From positions 17,342,864 through 17,406,863 of the forward strand of contig JACGWO010000001.1 of assembly GCA_034509735.1 (NCBI GenBank): DNA of 64,000 bases. The letters run 5' to 3'. The notes under the pieces were generated by a model. That model was not told the DNA's origin. It searched no databases and worked only from the letters and a program-made list of their open reading frames with translations. This DNA is from Sesamum alatum (taxonomy: Eukaryota > Streptophyta > Magnoliopsida > Lamiales > Pedaliaceae). The position numbers and the translations under genes are program-made. This document shows, in pieces, positions 45,192-57,801 of the stretch; the stretch's first letter is position 1, and every line of letters begins with the position of its first letter.

Positions 45192-46491
45192 AAAATTTAC
45201 ATAATTTTTGCTTTATGTTGTTATATATACTAAAATTTTCTTTAGAAAAAATATTGTTGATACAATTTTAAAATATTGTATATTGAAAACACACATATAT
45301 ATACATTGTATAATATATAAATCTAAGCATATAATTAATTTATAATATTCTATAATTTTGTGAGTAACCATATGATATATTGTTAAATAGTTGTACATGT
45401 AATTGAAAAAAAATTATATAAGTTGTATGACATATGTCTTTTATTAAAACTATAAGCGTATTGCATAGAGTTACATTACGATTTACACATATTCATGTGT
45501 ATTTTTTTAACATAAACAATTTACTTTGTTACACATATTTGCATATATTGAGCTTGTTAATATTATTTGTATCATATAATCTAAAAACTATAAATTATAA
45601 AATTATTTTTTAAATAAAAATTTGAGTAAAATTTTAAACTAAGAGTAGTTTTGTGGAGGGGGGTAAAACTTACAGAGAGTAAGTGAGAAGGATGTTCTTA
45701 TCTTGTTATATGTCAAATTATTTTGTAAGTGGATTTTTTGTTACCTTTCACAATTTAAGGGGATGAATGCAATTACGTACATATATACTTCGAGGGTGCA
45801 AAGTTTATTTAATCCTATTGCAAAACCCCATGTAGTATAGAACAAAATTATAATTTAACGATGTGATCAATATTTAACTAACAAGATATAGCAGCCGTCA
45901 AAAAAATAATGGTATGATGCTTTTTGCACAACACCATTAAATTATGAGAAATTAATTATTATGATGTGACTAATTATGCAAAATATCCTATTATGACTAA
46001 AATTGCAATTGCACTCAAACTAATACTATAAAGAAGATATTAAAAACATGAAATGAAATCAAAGAAAAAGGAAAAAAACTATAAATTTTGAAATGAAACT
46101 CCATAATATCTTGAGAATTATAATTGAATAATTATATCTCTAAAAAAAATCAAAAAAAGAAAAATAAATTGTCTAGATGATAAGAAAGCATGACTTTGAG
46201 CAACTCTCTTATTTTTCAACACCGTTAAATACTATGTTTAGTTTTCAAATTAATAATGATGACAGTATTTATTTTGCGAAGGTAAAATAAGAAGAGAGTG
46301 ATCCAACTTCCTTAATTTTTGATTCGCTATGCACTTTTAAGGTTGCGTATTTTGATCCAACATAAAAATGTAACGGTACTTACTAACATAATTTTGCACA
46401 AAAAAGGCACGAGACAAAGCCAAAATATGAAAACTAGGAATTAGTTCTAAGTCGTCTATCTAAGTCCGGACTGGTCATATGTTAAAAATAA
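45192..46491. other. AT-rich DNA between GC-core element and CACTA element
   Basis: It is homologous to 62288-63660 and to 7318-8305. Frames here are short and unconserved. Confidence 0.5.
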
Positions 46492-46519
46492 CACTACAAA
46501 AAAAAAGCGGGAATTGAAA

Positions 46520-47195
46520 CGGTAACAGGAACGATTTTTTATTTTTTTGGAACGGTAAATACTTCACTTGAACCTTTTGGACTGCAATTAGGAACGGTTG
46601 AGGAACGGGAGGCATTCCGTGGCAATAAGAAGCGATCCTAATTATTAGGAACGGTAACGAGGTTACCGTTCCTATTTGGGAACGGTTTTTGGCACCTTTT
46701 GGTTCTACCGTTCCTAATTACCTTTGTATGTATGAATTTATATTTTTTGCATTTGGAACACTTTATAAACATTAGGAACGGTACCATCGAAACTAAATTG
46801 CGCAATTAGGAACGGTAGTTAGAACAATTTTTGAAATAGTCCCCTTATGTTGTAGATAAAATTTAGCATGGTGTCTGGAATACATGTGGGAACGGTTAGT
46901 TATAGAGATTAGGATCGGCAACTGGAATATATTTTGTCGCGGCACTTAGGAACGGTTTTAACACTCTAACTTTGAAATACCATTTTGGACCGGTTTTTGG
47001 TATTGTCTTTAGAACGAAAGCCTAACCACGAAAGAATTGATTTTGGAATACAAGCAGGCACGGTAAGTCCCGTCTTTAGGACCGGTTGACTTGTATAGTT
47101 GGAATGGTTATTCCAACGGTAAGTTTTTGAAACAGTCAAATATGGGAACGGTACTTTGCGCTAATTAACCGTCTAAGGTACCGTTCCTAAATAAT
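46520..47195. repeat. CACTA left subterminal repeats
   Basis: At least a dozen copies of AGGAACGGT or its inverse ACCGTTCCT occur in mixed orientation, often after an A. In CACTA elements, such subterminal arrays are binding sites for the element-encoded TnpA-type protein. Confidence 0.8.
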
Positions 47196-47382
47196 GAATT
47201 ATTTATTTTTTTTATATTAATAATCTTTATCATTTAAATATAAATTAAATTATTAATAATATTTTGATTATATAATTAATATTTAAATATGAAAAAATGC
47301 ATAATTTAGAAATAAAAATTATATTAAATATGAATATTATCCGATTTAATTACAAAAAATCAAAATAAAAAAAATACATAAT

Positions 47383-48949
47383 TTACTTCTCGTCCCCATC
47401 GTCCTCGTCCATCTCGTCAATGTCTGGAAGGGTGGGGTCTCTAGGAGGCCGTGACGGGCTGGCGCCGGAGCGACTGGTCTGCATGTCCTTCATCATGCGT
47501 ATCAGGTCTGCCATCATCTCCTCGAGGCGGCCCAACCGACCCTCCACGTTTGACGAAGGCGCTGGCTCTGGCGCGGGCGGTGGCGGTGGCGGTGGCGGTG
47601 GTGATGGCGAGGTAACGGTCTGGCTGAGACCTAGGGCCTCAGAACCAAGACCAAATACTCGGCTCTTGTTCTTGCCCCCGATGCAAGTGAGCCACATCTG
47701 CTGCTCGGTCTGCGCCACCGAGCCCTCTGATTCGGAAGCAGGATCCTCAGGATTGCACGGGGCCTGAGACTGATGATCCTCCATCATCTTCTGGAACATC
47801 TCCTGCAAAAATAATTACAATAAATTAGAAAATTTTCAAACATTTAAAAAAATAAAGTCCTCATGTATTAATTCAAACTTACCGCCACCTCCGCTGCTCT
47901 CGACCCGCTCCAGCCGCCGTCGGCCTTCTTCTTGTAGCATCTGGAGAATAACTCCATCTGCTTGACTGGCCGGCCGAGTTGCTCCTCCTGTAAAAAGAAA
48001 TGGGAAACAATTATTACAATTTTCATTTAATAGTAATAAATAATTGAAATAACATTAGATATCTTACCATTTTCCGCTTGTGCATACCGGCGGAGATAGA
48101 TCCCCCGCGGTACACAGTAGCGGATGCGACTGGGTTGGCGTTTCAGTTTGCCTTGTTCTTCTCGCACTCCTGCTTGAACTTCGGGGAATCCCAGTACAGG
48201 AGGAGCTGCCGCCAGACCTCGTTCGCCAGGCATAGAGGCTTTTGCAGGGACTGTCTGGTGAGGATGAACTTCTTCCTCAAGAACTTCCCTACCCAAATGT
48301 GGAAGATCTTGAACATCGACCTCGTCGGCGGCGTCCCACCAGTACGTCATCCGTATTAAAAAAAATTAATATATATATATATATATATATATTAACTTAG
48401 ACTGTTAAAATATTTAAAAACAAAAATTAATTATCGTTACCTTCAAACTCTCAAACCAGAAATGCTGGTGCTCGGGCGGCACCTTGCACAAACTGCCCCA
48501 AGGATGGGGATAGTGTCCTCGCACGACTGAAATTATAAAATATTTAGTATGACATAAAAATATTAATTTAAATTACAAAAAAAAAAATTTAAAATATAAA
48601 TATACCTCGCATCGGCGAGTGTGATGTACTGGCGCGCGGATGGTGGTGGGAGTGGTGGGGCCGGTGGGGGTAGTGGTGGTGGGGCAGCCCATGGACGAGC
48701 CGGATCGACCGCCGGTGCAGTAGTGGATGGTCCGAGCTGCTGATCCAGCGCAGCAGTAGACGCACCGGGTTGTTGATCCGGCGCAGGTGGTGCGGGTGCC
48801 TGCTCTGCCGATGGTGGTGGTGGTGGTCGGAACACTGCTTCCCCATCCTGGGAAGCAACACCGGCCGGCGGTATAGCCGATTCGCCGCGACCGCAGCCAC
48901 GACGACGACCAGGTCCACCTCCTCGAGGTGGAAAATCCTGACCAGACAT
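47383..48949 (-). pseudogene. CACTA accessory protein (Transposase_24-like), broken
   Basis: The start at 48949 gives MSGQDFPPRGGGPGRRRGCG and a long Pro/Ala-rich region. Exons follow with YPHPWGSLCKVPPEHQHFWF (about 48525-48440), FKIFHIWVGKFLRKKFILT and WDSPKFKQECEKNKAN (about 48340-48150), SATVYRGGSISAGMHKRK (about 48120-48070), a segment with LGRPVKQMELF (about 47985), and a last exon with WLTCIGGKNKSRVFGLG, a nine-proline run and an acidic end. This order resembles the plant Transposase_24 family, the usual second gene of CACTA elements. In-frame TGA follows KAN at about 48147 in a place where Arg (CGA) is expected. The junction of the first two exons does not keep phase under the donor I see, so a further shift or a different donor is likely. 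Confidence 0.75.
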
Positions 48950-49128
48950 TATCTAAAAAATATATGTAAGTATCAATTTATTTCAATAATGAAAATTTTT
49001 CTAATTTATTCTAATATACATGCAAACTAAATTCTAAAATTGTATATATCTATACTAAATACCATAATTTTACCCTAAAATTGCACTAACTCCTTCAAAT
49101 TATCATATTTTTAATTATCATATTTTTT
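48950..49128. other. Upstream region of the accessory gene
   Basis: AT-rich non-coding DNA within the CACTA element. Nothing specific is recognised. Confidence 0.4.
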
Positions 49129-49415
49129 AAAAAATTCAAATTTCCAGATTGTTAAAAAATTCAAATTTTCAGATTTTTAAAAAATTCAAATTTCCAGATT
49201 TTGAAAAAAATTCAAATTTTCAGATTTTTAAAAAATTCAAAATTCCAGATTTTTAAAAAATTCAAATTCCCAGATTTTTAAAAAATTCAAAATTTTAGAT
49301 TTTTAAAAAATTCAGATTTCCCGATTTTGAAAAAAATTTAAATTTCCAGATCTTTAAAAAAAATCATATTTCCAGATTTTTATAAAATTCAAATTTCCAG
49401 ATTTTTAAAAATATC
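49129..49415. repeat. About 25-bp AT-rich minisatellite
   Basis: Roughly eleven units of the form AATTTCCAGATTTTTAAAAA are arranged head to tail with small changes in T and A run lengths. Confidence 0.8.
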
Positions 49416-50395
49416 ATAGAAAATTACCCAATTTTTTAAAAATTTCAGAAAATTAACAAATTTCATATATTAGATAAAAATTTCATATATTTCATATATA
49501 ATAGAAATTACATAAATTTCATATATATTACATAAATTAACAAATTTTAGAAATTTCATATATCATAGAAAATTACCCAATTTTTTTTAAAATTTTCAGA
49601 AAATTACATACAATTTACAAAAATTTAGAAAATTTTTAGAATTTGAAAAAAATTAAAACTTCCAGATTTTTAAACCAGAAAAAATTAAAATTTTCAGAAT
49701 ATTTAAAACAGTTTCGTATAGAATTTTACGTAACATTATTTTCCGATTTTTCTAAGAATTTTTCATAACATTATTTTCTAATAATTATATTAAATTTCTA
49801 ATTATTTTATGAATTTTCTAATAATTACAGAAAATTCACAAAGAAAACAGAAAATTCTAGAAATAATTACAGAAAATTCAAAAAAAAAGAAAATTCACAA
49901 AATTCACAAAAATATTACATAAACATCACAAAATAATAGAAAATAATGAGAAATTACAACGAATTGCATACAATAACCCCTAACATTACATAAATTGCAT
50001 ACAATTTATATAATTACAGAAATTACAACAATAACAGAAAATGCACAAAAATTCCATCCAATTACAGAATATCCCCTAACATTACATACTATTACAAAAA
50101 ATGCCCAAAATTATTTCAAAATTATAGAAAATAGACAAAAAAAATATTCTGGAAATAGACAAAATACAAAAAAAAGGGGGGGTTTTGGTAGAAACCCTAC
50201 TTGAGGCGACGATGGAGGCGGATGATGGCAGCAACGGACTCTGTAGGCTGGCGGTGGCGGACTGGATCTAAGGCGGCGACGGAGGCGGATGTTCGGCGGC
50301 GGACTACTAAAGGGGCAGAGTGAGAGAGACAGATTGTGAGAGAGAGAGTGAGAGAGGAGAAAGTGAGAAAAAATCAGTCAAGGGTTTAATTTATA
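49416..50395. other. AT-rich interior of the CACTA element, GC-richer at its right end
   Basis: Up to about 50170 it is low-complexity AT-rich DNA. From 50175 to 50395 it is GC-richer with GGCGGCGACGGAGGCGGATG-like repeats and a GA-rich tract, resembling a 5' leader and promoter for the accessory gene on the minus strand. No gene is seen. Confidence 0.45.
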
Positions 50396-51490
50396 TAATT
50401 TTTTGGAACGGTCATATTTTCCCTGACCGTTCCTATCCCCGGTCCAACTAAATAAAACGAAGTCGTATTCGCCATACTACGATGTCGTTTTGATGATGTT
50501 GACCTAAATAGGAATGGTCACTTAGTAGTACTGCTTTTCCCATAACCGTTCCCAATACCGACCGTTCCTAAATTACAAATTGCCGTTCCCATATCAATTA
50601 CAAATACTTAGTACTTGGAATTGTACTAATAGGAACGGTCACTTAATAGAACAAGTGTTCCCAACCCCGTTCCTAAAGTAAGAAACGATGTCGTTTTTAG
50701 ACATGCATTTAGTTACCATTTCTATTTTCATATATAGCCGTTCCTATATGTATTGCAATTATTTTTTTTATCTTCTTAGATAATAAATATAAATTAAGAA
50801 AAACACGTTCTAAACACTTATTTTATTAAATATATGTAAACAATTGGATGTTTAAAGATTTTAAAAATCTATAATAATTTTCAAAAAAATAGACACACGT
50901 TCATAATATGAAGTATATTTGTAAATTTATGTTTGTTAGTATTTCACAGATGTAACTAGCATCCTATATTGTTGTACTGTACAGCATAATCAAACCGTCA
51001 AAATTCCAATCAGACCATTAGATATGATATAACACACAAAAGAATACATTATATGTTGTTTTGAAATATTTCAGTGTGCGGATCTCGAGGTATCGTATCT
51101 GGTCAGTATTCATCGTAACAAAAATAGATGCATCCTTAAATCCGGGTTACTGATTGAAAATCAGACTGTTGGACATCAATTCATATCCATAACCTTGTAT
51201 GTGTTAAAAAATAGTGTCGATCCGGCTGACGGATGTTGAGATATCGGACAAATTGGTTGGAATTGTAATACTAGGAACGGTTACCTAATAGACAACGTGT
51301 TCCCAATACCGTTCCTATTATAAAGAATGATGTCATTTTAATGCACTCACGTAGGTACCGTTCCTATTATAATCTGGAACGGTCGTGTATAAACTTACCG
51401 TTCCAATAGTTGAATTTTCCACCAATTTTTCATTGGGCGCAAAAACGAAATATTGGACTACAGATTGGAACGGTCGTAGGTTTTCACCTA
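50396..51490. repeat. Internal block of CACTA subterminal-type repeats
   Basis: Copies of GGAACGGT and ACCGTTCC, normally terminal, occur here between the two CACTA genes (for example at about 50404, 50429, 50570, 50630, 51275, 51358, 51400 and 51467). This is unusual placement for the family. Confidence 0.7.
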
Positions 51491-51764
51491 CCGTTCCTAA
51501 TTCAAATTTCCCTCATTTTTTTTAATTAGCCGCCATATTTGAAATATTGTACCTCAAATAGGAACGGTCCTGATAAATTTGGACCGTTCCTAATTCAAAT
51601 TTCCCTCATTTTTTTTAGTTAGCCGCCATATTTGAAATATTGTACCTCAAATAGCAACGGTCCTGATAAATTTGGACCGTTCCTAATTCAAATTCCCCTC
51701 ATTTTTTTTTTTAATTAGCCTTCATATTTGAAATATTGTACCTCAAATAGGAATGGTCTAAATA
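51491..51764. repeat. Three tandem repeats of 93 bp
   Basis: Unit starts at CCGTTCCTAATTCAAA are 51491, 51584 and 51677, exact 93-bp spacing. Each contains TTGAAATATTGTACCTCAAA and a GGAACGGTCC site or a variant. It lies just beyond the stop codon of the TNP2-like gene. Confidence 0.9.
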
Positions 51765-51836
51765 ATCAAAATACATCTATCAAACACAATTTTTATAATA
51801 ACTGTAATAAAAAATTACAGAAATTTTTTGGAAAAT

Positions 51837-54800
51837 TCAATAAGTCTCTTCATCGGACTCAGCCTCGTCAAAGCTATCTTTATCTTCATCTTCGGATTCA
51901 CTGTCTGGCGAGCGCGATGGCGCTGCTCCATGATCAACGACCAATTGTATTCCCGTTGGGTCATGCTGCTCAAATGTTTGGTTATCTATTACAACATCTG
52001 GATTAGATATGACTTCAACCATCTGATAGGCGACCTCGGTCCATCGCGAGTCATCGATAACTCTTCGACCCTTGATTTTGCAAACAACTTTCCAGTCGAC
52101 TTTGTCCTTCTTCATGCTCGGGTAATCTACGTAGTATACTTGTACTGCTTGTTGTGCCAGTATGAATGGTTCATCCTTTTGGTAGAGCTTTTTGAAGTTG
52201 ACATCAACGACGTGATAACGAGGGTGTATCTTCATGCCTCTGATCGGATCGACCCAACGGCAATTAAACAGTACAATGTGCATGTTCGGAATTAGTGGGT
52301 AATCTAGCTGAATTATCTCATCCAAAAATTCCATAGAAGTCAGAATCCGTGTCTGTATATGATGAGCTTTTGACACAAACACCACAATTCATTGTTGACT
52401 TCCCGACATTGTGACGTTCAGTGTGGAAATTGAAGCCATTGACGAAGTAAGATGGGTATGTCGTCACTTCTGCTCTTGGCCCCCAATAATGCAACTTCAA
52501 CAATTCCTCGTTTGTGTGATTCAATTCGGGTTTCACCTGCAATTAATGATATATATAACAATTGAACCAATCATTACAAATTAATGAGCATATCGCATTT
52601 ACAAGAACTCAATGATACTTACACGAGCCTTGAACTAATCCTTGAATTGTGTCACCACTAGTTGATCAATTATCGGGTCCTGCGAATTGTGTTGCTCGAA
52701 CAGCTCATTTAGGAATGACCTGTTATAGTAAAACTAATAGTTATAAAGATACATGTAATTGAAATTGAAATGATTCATACGAGATAATTACACAATTACA
52801 CAAGACGTATATCTCGATAGCATGAAGTTCCTCCCCGCTCAGCCATCTCTTCTTCGAGGCTCCACTTGCTCGGCTTGGGTAATTGAAAATGGACCGAACT
52901 ATTCGATCTTCGTTGCTCGTGAGATCATCGTTCCGACCGGGTCTGTTTCGCTTGCAGAGAATGTGCGGTTCGAAGTAGTGCGAGGAGAAAAGTCCGATTT
53001 CTTCAACAATATAAGCCTCTACAGTTGACGCCTCGACGTGTGCTTTGTTTTTCACCTTTTTCTTCAAATCACGTAGGAATCTATTCATATGACAATTTAT
53101 TAAAATGCCAATAATAAATATATATTTGACACTATTAATTATTTAATTACCTTTCAAATGGGTACATCCACCTGTATTGCACGGGGTCCCCAAGGCGCGG
53201 CTCATATGAAAGGTGAACAATTAGATGCTCCATTGAGTCGAAAAAGGAAGGAGGAAAAATCTTCTCGAGGTTGCACATGATGACGGCTACACTATCTTCC
53301 AATTCTTTTACCTTGGCCACATCTAGTGTTGTTGAGCATAGGATCTGGAATAGAAGGCTGACTTCCGTCAAGGCCCCCCACACGTGCTCTAGAAGCATTT
53401 CACGGAAAGCAACCGGAATTAATTTCTGCATGAATACATGACAATCATGGCTCTTCATGCCGTGCATGCTCAACTCCTTCAGGTCGACGCAACGGGCCAA
53501 GTTAGAGGCATACCCATCAGGAAACCTAAGACAACGAACCCACTCATATATCTTCTTCTTTTGCTCCTTCGTCAGTGTATATACCGCCTTGGGCATCACG
53601 TTCGGTCTCCTTTCGTCCACCTCAAGCTTCGGCGGATTACATATGATCTTCAGATCCTTCTGTGCATTCAGATTGTCCTTTGTTTTTTCCTTGATGTCCA
53701 TCACAGTATTGAATATATTATCGAACACGTTCTTCTCAATATGCATGACATTAAGATTGTGTCGTATCAGATGCGACCCCAGTATTCAAGCTCCCAGAAT
53801 ATGATTTTCTTCGTCCACTTATGGTTGACACCGTAGCCTTTTGGTTCACTCAACAGTTGTTCGACAGCCACACTAAATGCATCGACACGGGTTCGGATCT
53901 GTTCTCCAGTCAGCCTCGGACGTGCAACCTTCCTCTCTATTCGGTTTTTAGTAAAGGCTTTCTTGTTCCTGCGATAAGGATGAACCGGTGGTAGGAATTG
54001 CTTGTGGCAGTCAAAATAGCATGCCTTTCGACCGTGCTGTAAATAGAATGCCCGTGTGTCCTCCATACAAACTGGACACCCCATAACAACAGCGGTACTC
54101 CATCCAGACGCCATACCATAAGCAGGAAGGTCGTTCACTGTCCACATCAATGCGGCATGCATCATGAATGCCTGGTTTGTCGCAGTATCGTGCGTACGTA
54201 CACCCACATGCCATAAATTCTACAACTCCTCGATCAACGGCTCCAAGTAGACATCGATAAGACGTTTGGGATTCGATGGGCCAGGGATCACCATCGTTAG
54301 GAACATATACTCAGATTTCATGCACATTCCCGGTAGGAGATTGTACGGTGTAAGTATCACGGGACAACATGAGTAAGTTTTACCATACTGACCGTGTGGT
54401 GCAAACCCATCCGTGCACAACCCAAGTCTAACATTCCTCGATTCAGCTGCAAAATCAGGATACGTCCGGTCAAAATGCTTCCAAGCCTCTGCATCGGATG
54501 GATGACACATGGATCCTTCCTCCGTCTGATGGCTCGCATGCCAACTCATATGCTCTGCTGTGACCTCCGACGCATACAACCTCTGTAGCCGAGGGGTAAT
54601 CGGTAGATACCTAAGAATGGCATACGGGGACTTCTTGCGTTTAGGATTTCTGTCCCTGGTGGGCTTGTACCTAGCATCTCCACAAAACTTGCAATATTCC
54701 AAATCAATATCGTCCTTCCAGTACAACATGCAACCATTTTTGCAAGCATCAATCTTTTGAACTGGTAACCCCAATTCTCTTATCAATTTCTTCGTATTAT

Positions 54801-55517
54801 AATAATCGGCGGGGAAAGTGTGATCGCGGGGCATTACAGTATCAACCTACTAGCATAACTGATCATATGTATGCTCGGAAAAATCCCTTCGGTCTTGATA
54901 TTCACCAAAGAGGCAATTGACGCCAACTGAGAGGTGGTGCAGCCATTCCACAAAGGTTGGTCCGCAGCATGAACTACATAAAAAAAAAAACGGTCTGACA
55001 AGCCAGACACATAATCATAGGGCCCCGAATCGTAATATGAACTAGGACCCACATCAGATGGACAATACCGACCACCATCATCAGCCGGTCCCTCCTGGTT
55101 GTACGAAGACCAGAATGACGGCCCGACGGCATCGAATACCATCCTCTGCGCCCAATCCATCTGAGCCGCATCACCCCAATGCGAACTTCTCTCGTCCTGA
55201 ACGGATGGGGTTTGCTGCTGTTGCACAGGGGGCGCTGTCAATGCTTCAAAGTATTCTTGCACCCTCTCCTCACCATGCGAAGTCAAATTGTAATACTCTG
55301 GCATAAACCCTTTCATACACAAATCAAAATTTACCTCGTCTGGTGTTTTGAACCGTTCGTTTTTGCACTTTCGGCAGGGACACTTAATCTTGTCCCCGTC
55401 CATATATGCACGCTGAGACTGGGCCCATTCTAAAAATATTGTAACGCCATCCTCAAACTCCGGCGTCACACCCAGGACGTCTCGATTATACATCCATTTC
55501 CTCAACTGTCTTAACAT
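51837..55517 (-). pseudogene. CACTA TNP2-like transposase, broken
   Basis: From a start at 55517 (MLRQLRKWMYNRDVLGV): a transposase-associated domain with KCPCRKCKNERFKTPDEV; the TNP2 domain with GLPVQKIDACKNGCMLYWKD and GLCTDGFAPHG, VVMGCPVCMED and RHNLNVMHIEKNVFDNI; DUF4218 with AFREMLLEHVWGALTEV and YPFER, joined over a 70-bp GT-AG intron (53081-53150) to FLRDLKKKVKNKAHVE; and DUF4216 with HYWGPRAEV and DYPLIPNMHIVLFNCRWVDP, and an acidic end. Damage: a frameshift near 54880, two consecutive TAG codons at about 54850, TAG at 54220, a frameshift near 53775, TAG before FKAR at about 52635 and a frameshift near 52350. It would otherwise catalyse excision and insertion of the element. Confidence 0.92.
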
Positions 55518-55849
55518 GATTAGTCCTACGTATAATTCACAACAGTACGCAACTAAATAACGAGAGTAAATTATATATATAAATATATACATGCAAAACT
55601 AACAGAATTTTGCATATTTACCTGAGCAAAACACCTATCAATATGATCAATGCAAAATTCGCTCTCGGTAATTGATATGTTTGATTTTCCGTATAAAGAA
55701 TCAAGGGGGGGGGGGGGGAGTTACAGATACAAAATGAGTTGGAGAGTAAGTATAAGAACAATGACAAAGAAGGGGACATATATAGAGCTAACATTGGAAC
55801 GGGCATTGGAATATTATTTGGAACACAAACCTAGTTGTTGAAATATAGC

Positions 55850-56440
55850 CATTGTTCCAGCTTTAGGAACGGTCTCAGGAGAGGAAACAGGAACGGTAAA
55901 GTTACCATTGTAATATAGCCGTTAGCGCATATTAGGAACGGTATGAGGCACAACAAAAATGGACCGTTCCTACTTGGAGTACAGTTTGGACCGGTACTTG
56001 TAACACTGTTGCACTTACTATATACCTGTAATTTGGAACGGTAATTACATCACATTATTTCTCATGGCGTAAAAGGGCCTTGTGTAGGACTACATGTTGA
56101 AACGATCGGTCAACCGGTCCAAATTGACACGGTCTTTGGACCACATATAGTAACGGTAAGTGTTCTCGGTCAGCCGGCCGTTCCAAATCTCACACATGTG
56201 TTCCAAATTGAAGTTCAAAATATATCAGGTCCCCTTTAGGAACGGTTATAGGTGTACAAATTGGCTCGCCATTTTTGGCACTCTAATAGGAACGGTCGGA
56301 CCGTTCCTATTAATTTGTATTACAATTAGCACGACTGTGACGTCATCAACGGTTTACCGTTCCACAACAGTTCCTACAACCGTTCCTATGTGGACCGGTA
56401 ACTGGAATGGTCGTCCCTAACCATTCCTATTCCCGTATTT
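55850..56440. repeat. CACTA right subterminal repeats
   Basis: Many GGAACGGT and ACCGTTCC copies in both orientations, densest near 55855-56000 and 56230-56440. They are the counterpart of the left array. Confidence 0.8.
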
Positions 56441-56450
56441 TTTTGTAGTG

Positions 56451-57416
56451 TAATGCGCGGACTGGTATATACAAAATGAATTAATCGCAATATGAAATAT
56501 TTTTCTTGAATGATTTATGGATCTCCCTTGTCATTTGCTTTCTCTTTTAATGGTCAGTATCAAATAGACAGTCATGTATTCAACCATGAATTAAAAAGAT
56601 AATTAAATGGGTAAAAAGTTACCTATAATATAGTTTCTTTTTATCATTAATGCAGTCACAAGTCACAATAACATAATCACAATACCTATAATATAACTTT
56701 TACTGATATTTGAATTATTGAATTTTGCATCAAAAATATTTATTGTGTAGCACAATTAAGAGATTGTTACTAATCATAAACAATAACACATATATCTAAT
56801 ACAATATCTTACTCCAATAATATTGTTCAACATTCATGACAAACTTTATTTGGATTTTGTTTGAACCAATGAATATAGAAGTCAACATTATGAGTTCAAC
56901 ATAATATAATTGTAAAAATTTCATTCCTTAGTCATTTAAAGTAAATGAAATCTCATTGTAAAGTAGAATATTTTATTCAACTTTAGGACTATATCTATGG
57001 TGATTTAAGTTACACATTTTAATTTTTATTTTAATTAATTTTTTAGAAATAAGTTATACATATTATCTGATCATAAACTAATACACATGATGTTGCTCAA
57101 CCAAAAAAGGAAAAGAAGAAAAAAGTGAACCAACGTCAAATTTTGAAATCCCATGTAAAGATATTTTATATAACATTTAATTTGGTCCAAACTTTCACAA
57201 CCAAGTAAGGAAAACAATATGCCATTATGTGAAATTACAAACTCACTTTGAGTTGTTGCACACAAAGGTATGTCATAATAATCATACTAACATTATTTTT
57301 GACTAGTTTTATGAGTAACATTCGAGTAAAAAATAGTCATATTGCTTTAATTATAATTACAATGCTTTATCCAAAACAAAAATACCATAATTATAATAGA
57401 CTAAACTAAAGTTATG
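56451..57416. other. AT-rich DNA upstream of ZF-HD copy 4
   Basis: It resumes the unit sequence after the CACTA element at TAATGCG, homologous to 8305-9269 and 34432-35467. No conserved frame. Confidence 0.5.
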
Positions 57417-57528
57417 TGCAAAATATATATACGTAAAAAGAGACAAAGTGCAAAATATGCGTAAAGAGCGACTAAGTGCAAAATATGCACAAAGAGCGAC
57501 TAAATGCAAAATATGCGCAAAAAACATA
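57417..57528 (+). repeat. 28-bp minisatellite upstream of ZF-HD copy 4
   Basis: Three full units and one partial unit of GTGCAAAATATGCGYAAAGA plus GCGACTAA. The first unit has a small TATA insertion. The array lies about 275-385 bp upstream of the ATG. Confidence 0.85.
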
Positions 57529-57697
57529 TCACTAATCTTGAAGAAGAAATAAGTTTGTCTCTCGATAAATTTATAGTTTGCAAATCCAAATACACCGTTT
57601 TAGTATCACGTTTTAAATTTTTCAATACTAAGAGCATTACAACCCTAAGTCTACTCACCAAAATTACATACTAAAATTGCATTTGCAACTTAATTTG

Positions 57698-57705
57698 TAT
57701 ATAAA
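57698..57705 (+). promoter_or_regulatory. TATA box, ZF-HD copy 4
   Basis: TATATAAA followed by CCCCTC, 96 bp before the ATG. Its position and conservation in four copies support a core promoter with a leader of about 65 bases. Confidence 0.65.
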
Positions 57706-57801
57706 CCCCTCTTTGGTTCACCTCCATCAGAAACCCTGCAGTTTAGTTAAATCAAAAGATTAGAAAAACCTGTTTTGCTATCATCTTTCTCTGCTGCTGA
57801 A

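Larger units (their letters stand above)
46492..56450 (-). mobile_element. Complete-length CACTA (En/Spm) element
   Basis: The left end is CACTACAAAAAAA followed by GCGGGAATTG; the right end is the inverse, CCCGTATTTTTTTGTAGTG. The 3-bp duplication TAA lies at 46489-46491 and 56451-56453. The unoccupied target is preserved in units 1 and 3 (about 8300 and 34425). Length is 9959 bp. Both termini carry many short GGAACGGT/ACCGTTCC repeats. It holds two minus-strand genes, TNP2-like and Transposase_24-like, both with nonsense and frameshift changes, so it is unlikely to be autonomous. Confidence 0.95.

Noticed and set aside
45213..45398. A 61-codon minus-strand frame repeated at 62261-62491
   Set aside because: Low-complexity Ile/Tyr/Lys composition from AT-rich DNA. 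The two copies differ by frame-changing indels.
47420..47767. A 115-codon plus-strand frame with a glycine run
   Set aside because: It is the complement of the polyproline last exon of the accessory gene.
51728..55433. Plus-strand frames in the CACTA element
   Set aside because: They overlap the recognisable TNP2, DUF4218 and DUF4216 coding sequence on the minus strand and carry no domain of their own.
55698..55715. Long homopolymer G runs (also near 4322, 23436 and 39237 as C)
   Set aside because: They could mark regulatory G-tracts, but each is an isolated homopolymer within transposon or spacer DNA and is as likely to reflect slippage or sequencing error.
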